Below, one piece after another: positions 63,972 through 64,000 of a DNA stretch of 64,000 bases (positions are counted from its first letter, which is position 1; every line of letters starts with the position of its first letter). The notes under the pieces are model-generated. The model did no database searches, was not told the DNA's origin, and was given only the letters and a program-made list of their open reading frames with translations. Made by a program: the position numbers and the translations under genes. Source of the stretch: Calothrix membranacea FACHB-236 (GTDB taxonomy: Bacteria; Cyanobacteriota; Cyanobacteriia; Cyanobacteriales; Nostocaceae); NCBI RefSeq assembly GCF_014696315.1, contig NZ_JACJPX010000009.1, forward strand, positions 92,503 through 156,502, in the 5' to 3' direction.

Positions 63972-64000
63972 GGACTGGGGATTGGGGATTGGGGATTGGG
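63950..64000. repeat. STRR1 array at window end
   Basis: GGGGACT/GGGGATT heptamers run from the 3' end of the GTPase gene past the window edge. Confidence 0.85.

Noticed and set aside
1..64000. tRNA or rRNA genes
   Set aside because: Scanned by eye for T-loop GGTTCRA stretches with matching acceptor arms; none formed a cloverleaf.

Overview
The window looks like chromosome from a filamentous, probably heterocyst-forming cyanobacterium (Nostocales). The reasons are the many GCGATCGC (HIP1) octamers, abundant heptameric STRR arrays (GGGGAYT, CAACAGT, AATTGGT types), dispersed palindromes of the kind common in Nostoc and relatives, a dnaB gene carrying inteins, a bilin-type phototaxis receptor, and glycosyltransferases resembling the family named after Nostoc punctiforme loci (Npun_R2821/R2823). 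There are no rRNA, tRNA or CRISPR loci that I can see.

Layout. 1-5.4 kb: signalling. A histidine kinase enters from the left, convergent with a CheW-REC protein and a PixJ-like chemoreceptor with two DXCF-type cyanobacteriochrome GAF domains. 6.4-9.3 kb: a membrane Ser/Thr kinase with a zinc ribbon, next to a LivJ-type ligand-binding protein. 9.7-25.8 kb: mostly housekeeping genes (ROK sugar kinase, Mut7-C RNase-like protein, argJ, a CBS-containing site-2 protease, an NAGPA-type glycosidase, an FKBP, rplI-dnaB, a DUF2817 peptidase, gloB). Within this stretch, 13.8-14.5 kb holds a noncoding tandem array of four copies of a short element on the minus strand. Two copies have a recognisable promoter and a Rho-independent terminator, so I read it as a small-RNA array.

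26.1-36.1 kb: a one-directional glycan cluster. It has a GT8-like enzyme, two GT4 enzymes, a GT10 (fucosyltransferase-like) enzyme and three tandem paralogous GTs. In the middle is an MsbA-type ABC exporter whose C-terminus carries a HisKA dimerisation/phosphoacceptor domain, plus a degenerate second copy, without any ATPase half. The genes from 28.7 kb onward overlap or nearly touch, so export and sugar transfer are probably co-expressed.

36.2-49.8 kb: mixed chromosomal genes (UbiB/ABC1 kinase, GDSL esterase, an FHA-FAD oxidoreductase fusion beside an FHA-zinc ribbon protein, pentapeptide protein, endonuclease V, prohibitin, mnmH, and an OpgC-DUF3131 pair). 50.4-57.5 kb: one 2361-residue RTX protein built by segmental duplication (873-bp and 702-bp units), preceded by a leader hairpin that covers its ribosome binding site and followed by a clear terminator and a convergent outer-membrane-barrel-like gene. 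59.5-60.6 kb: a repeat graveyard with a clean 200-bp MITE (16-bp terminal inverted repeats, 9-bp target duplication). 60.6-64 kb: a methyltransferase, a Phd/RelE toxin-antitoxin pair and a DUF697-like GTPase whose 3' end runs into an STRR array at the right edge.

The strongest candidates for something undescribed are the tandem sRNA array, the ABC exporter-HisKA fusion, and the nested MITE. All identifications come from reading motifs; no database search was run.
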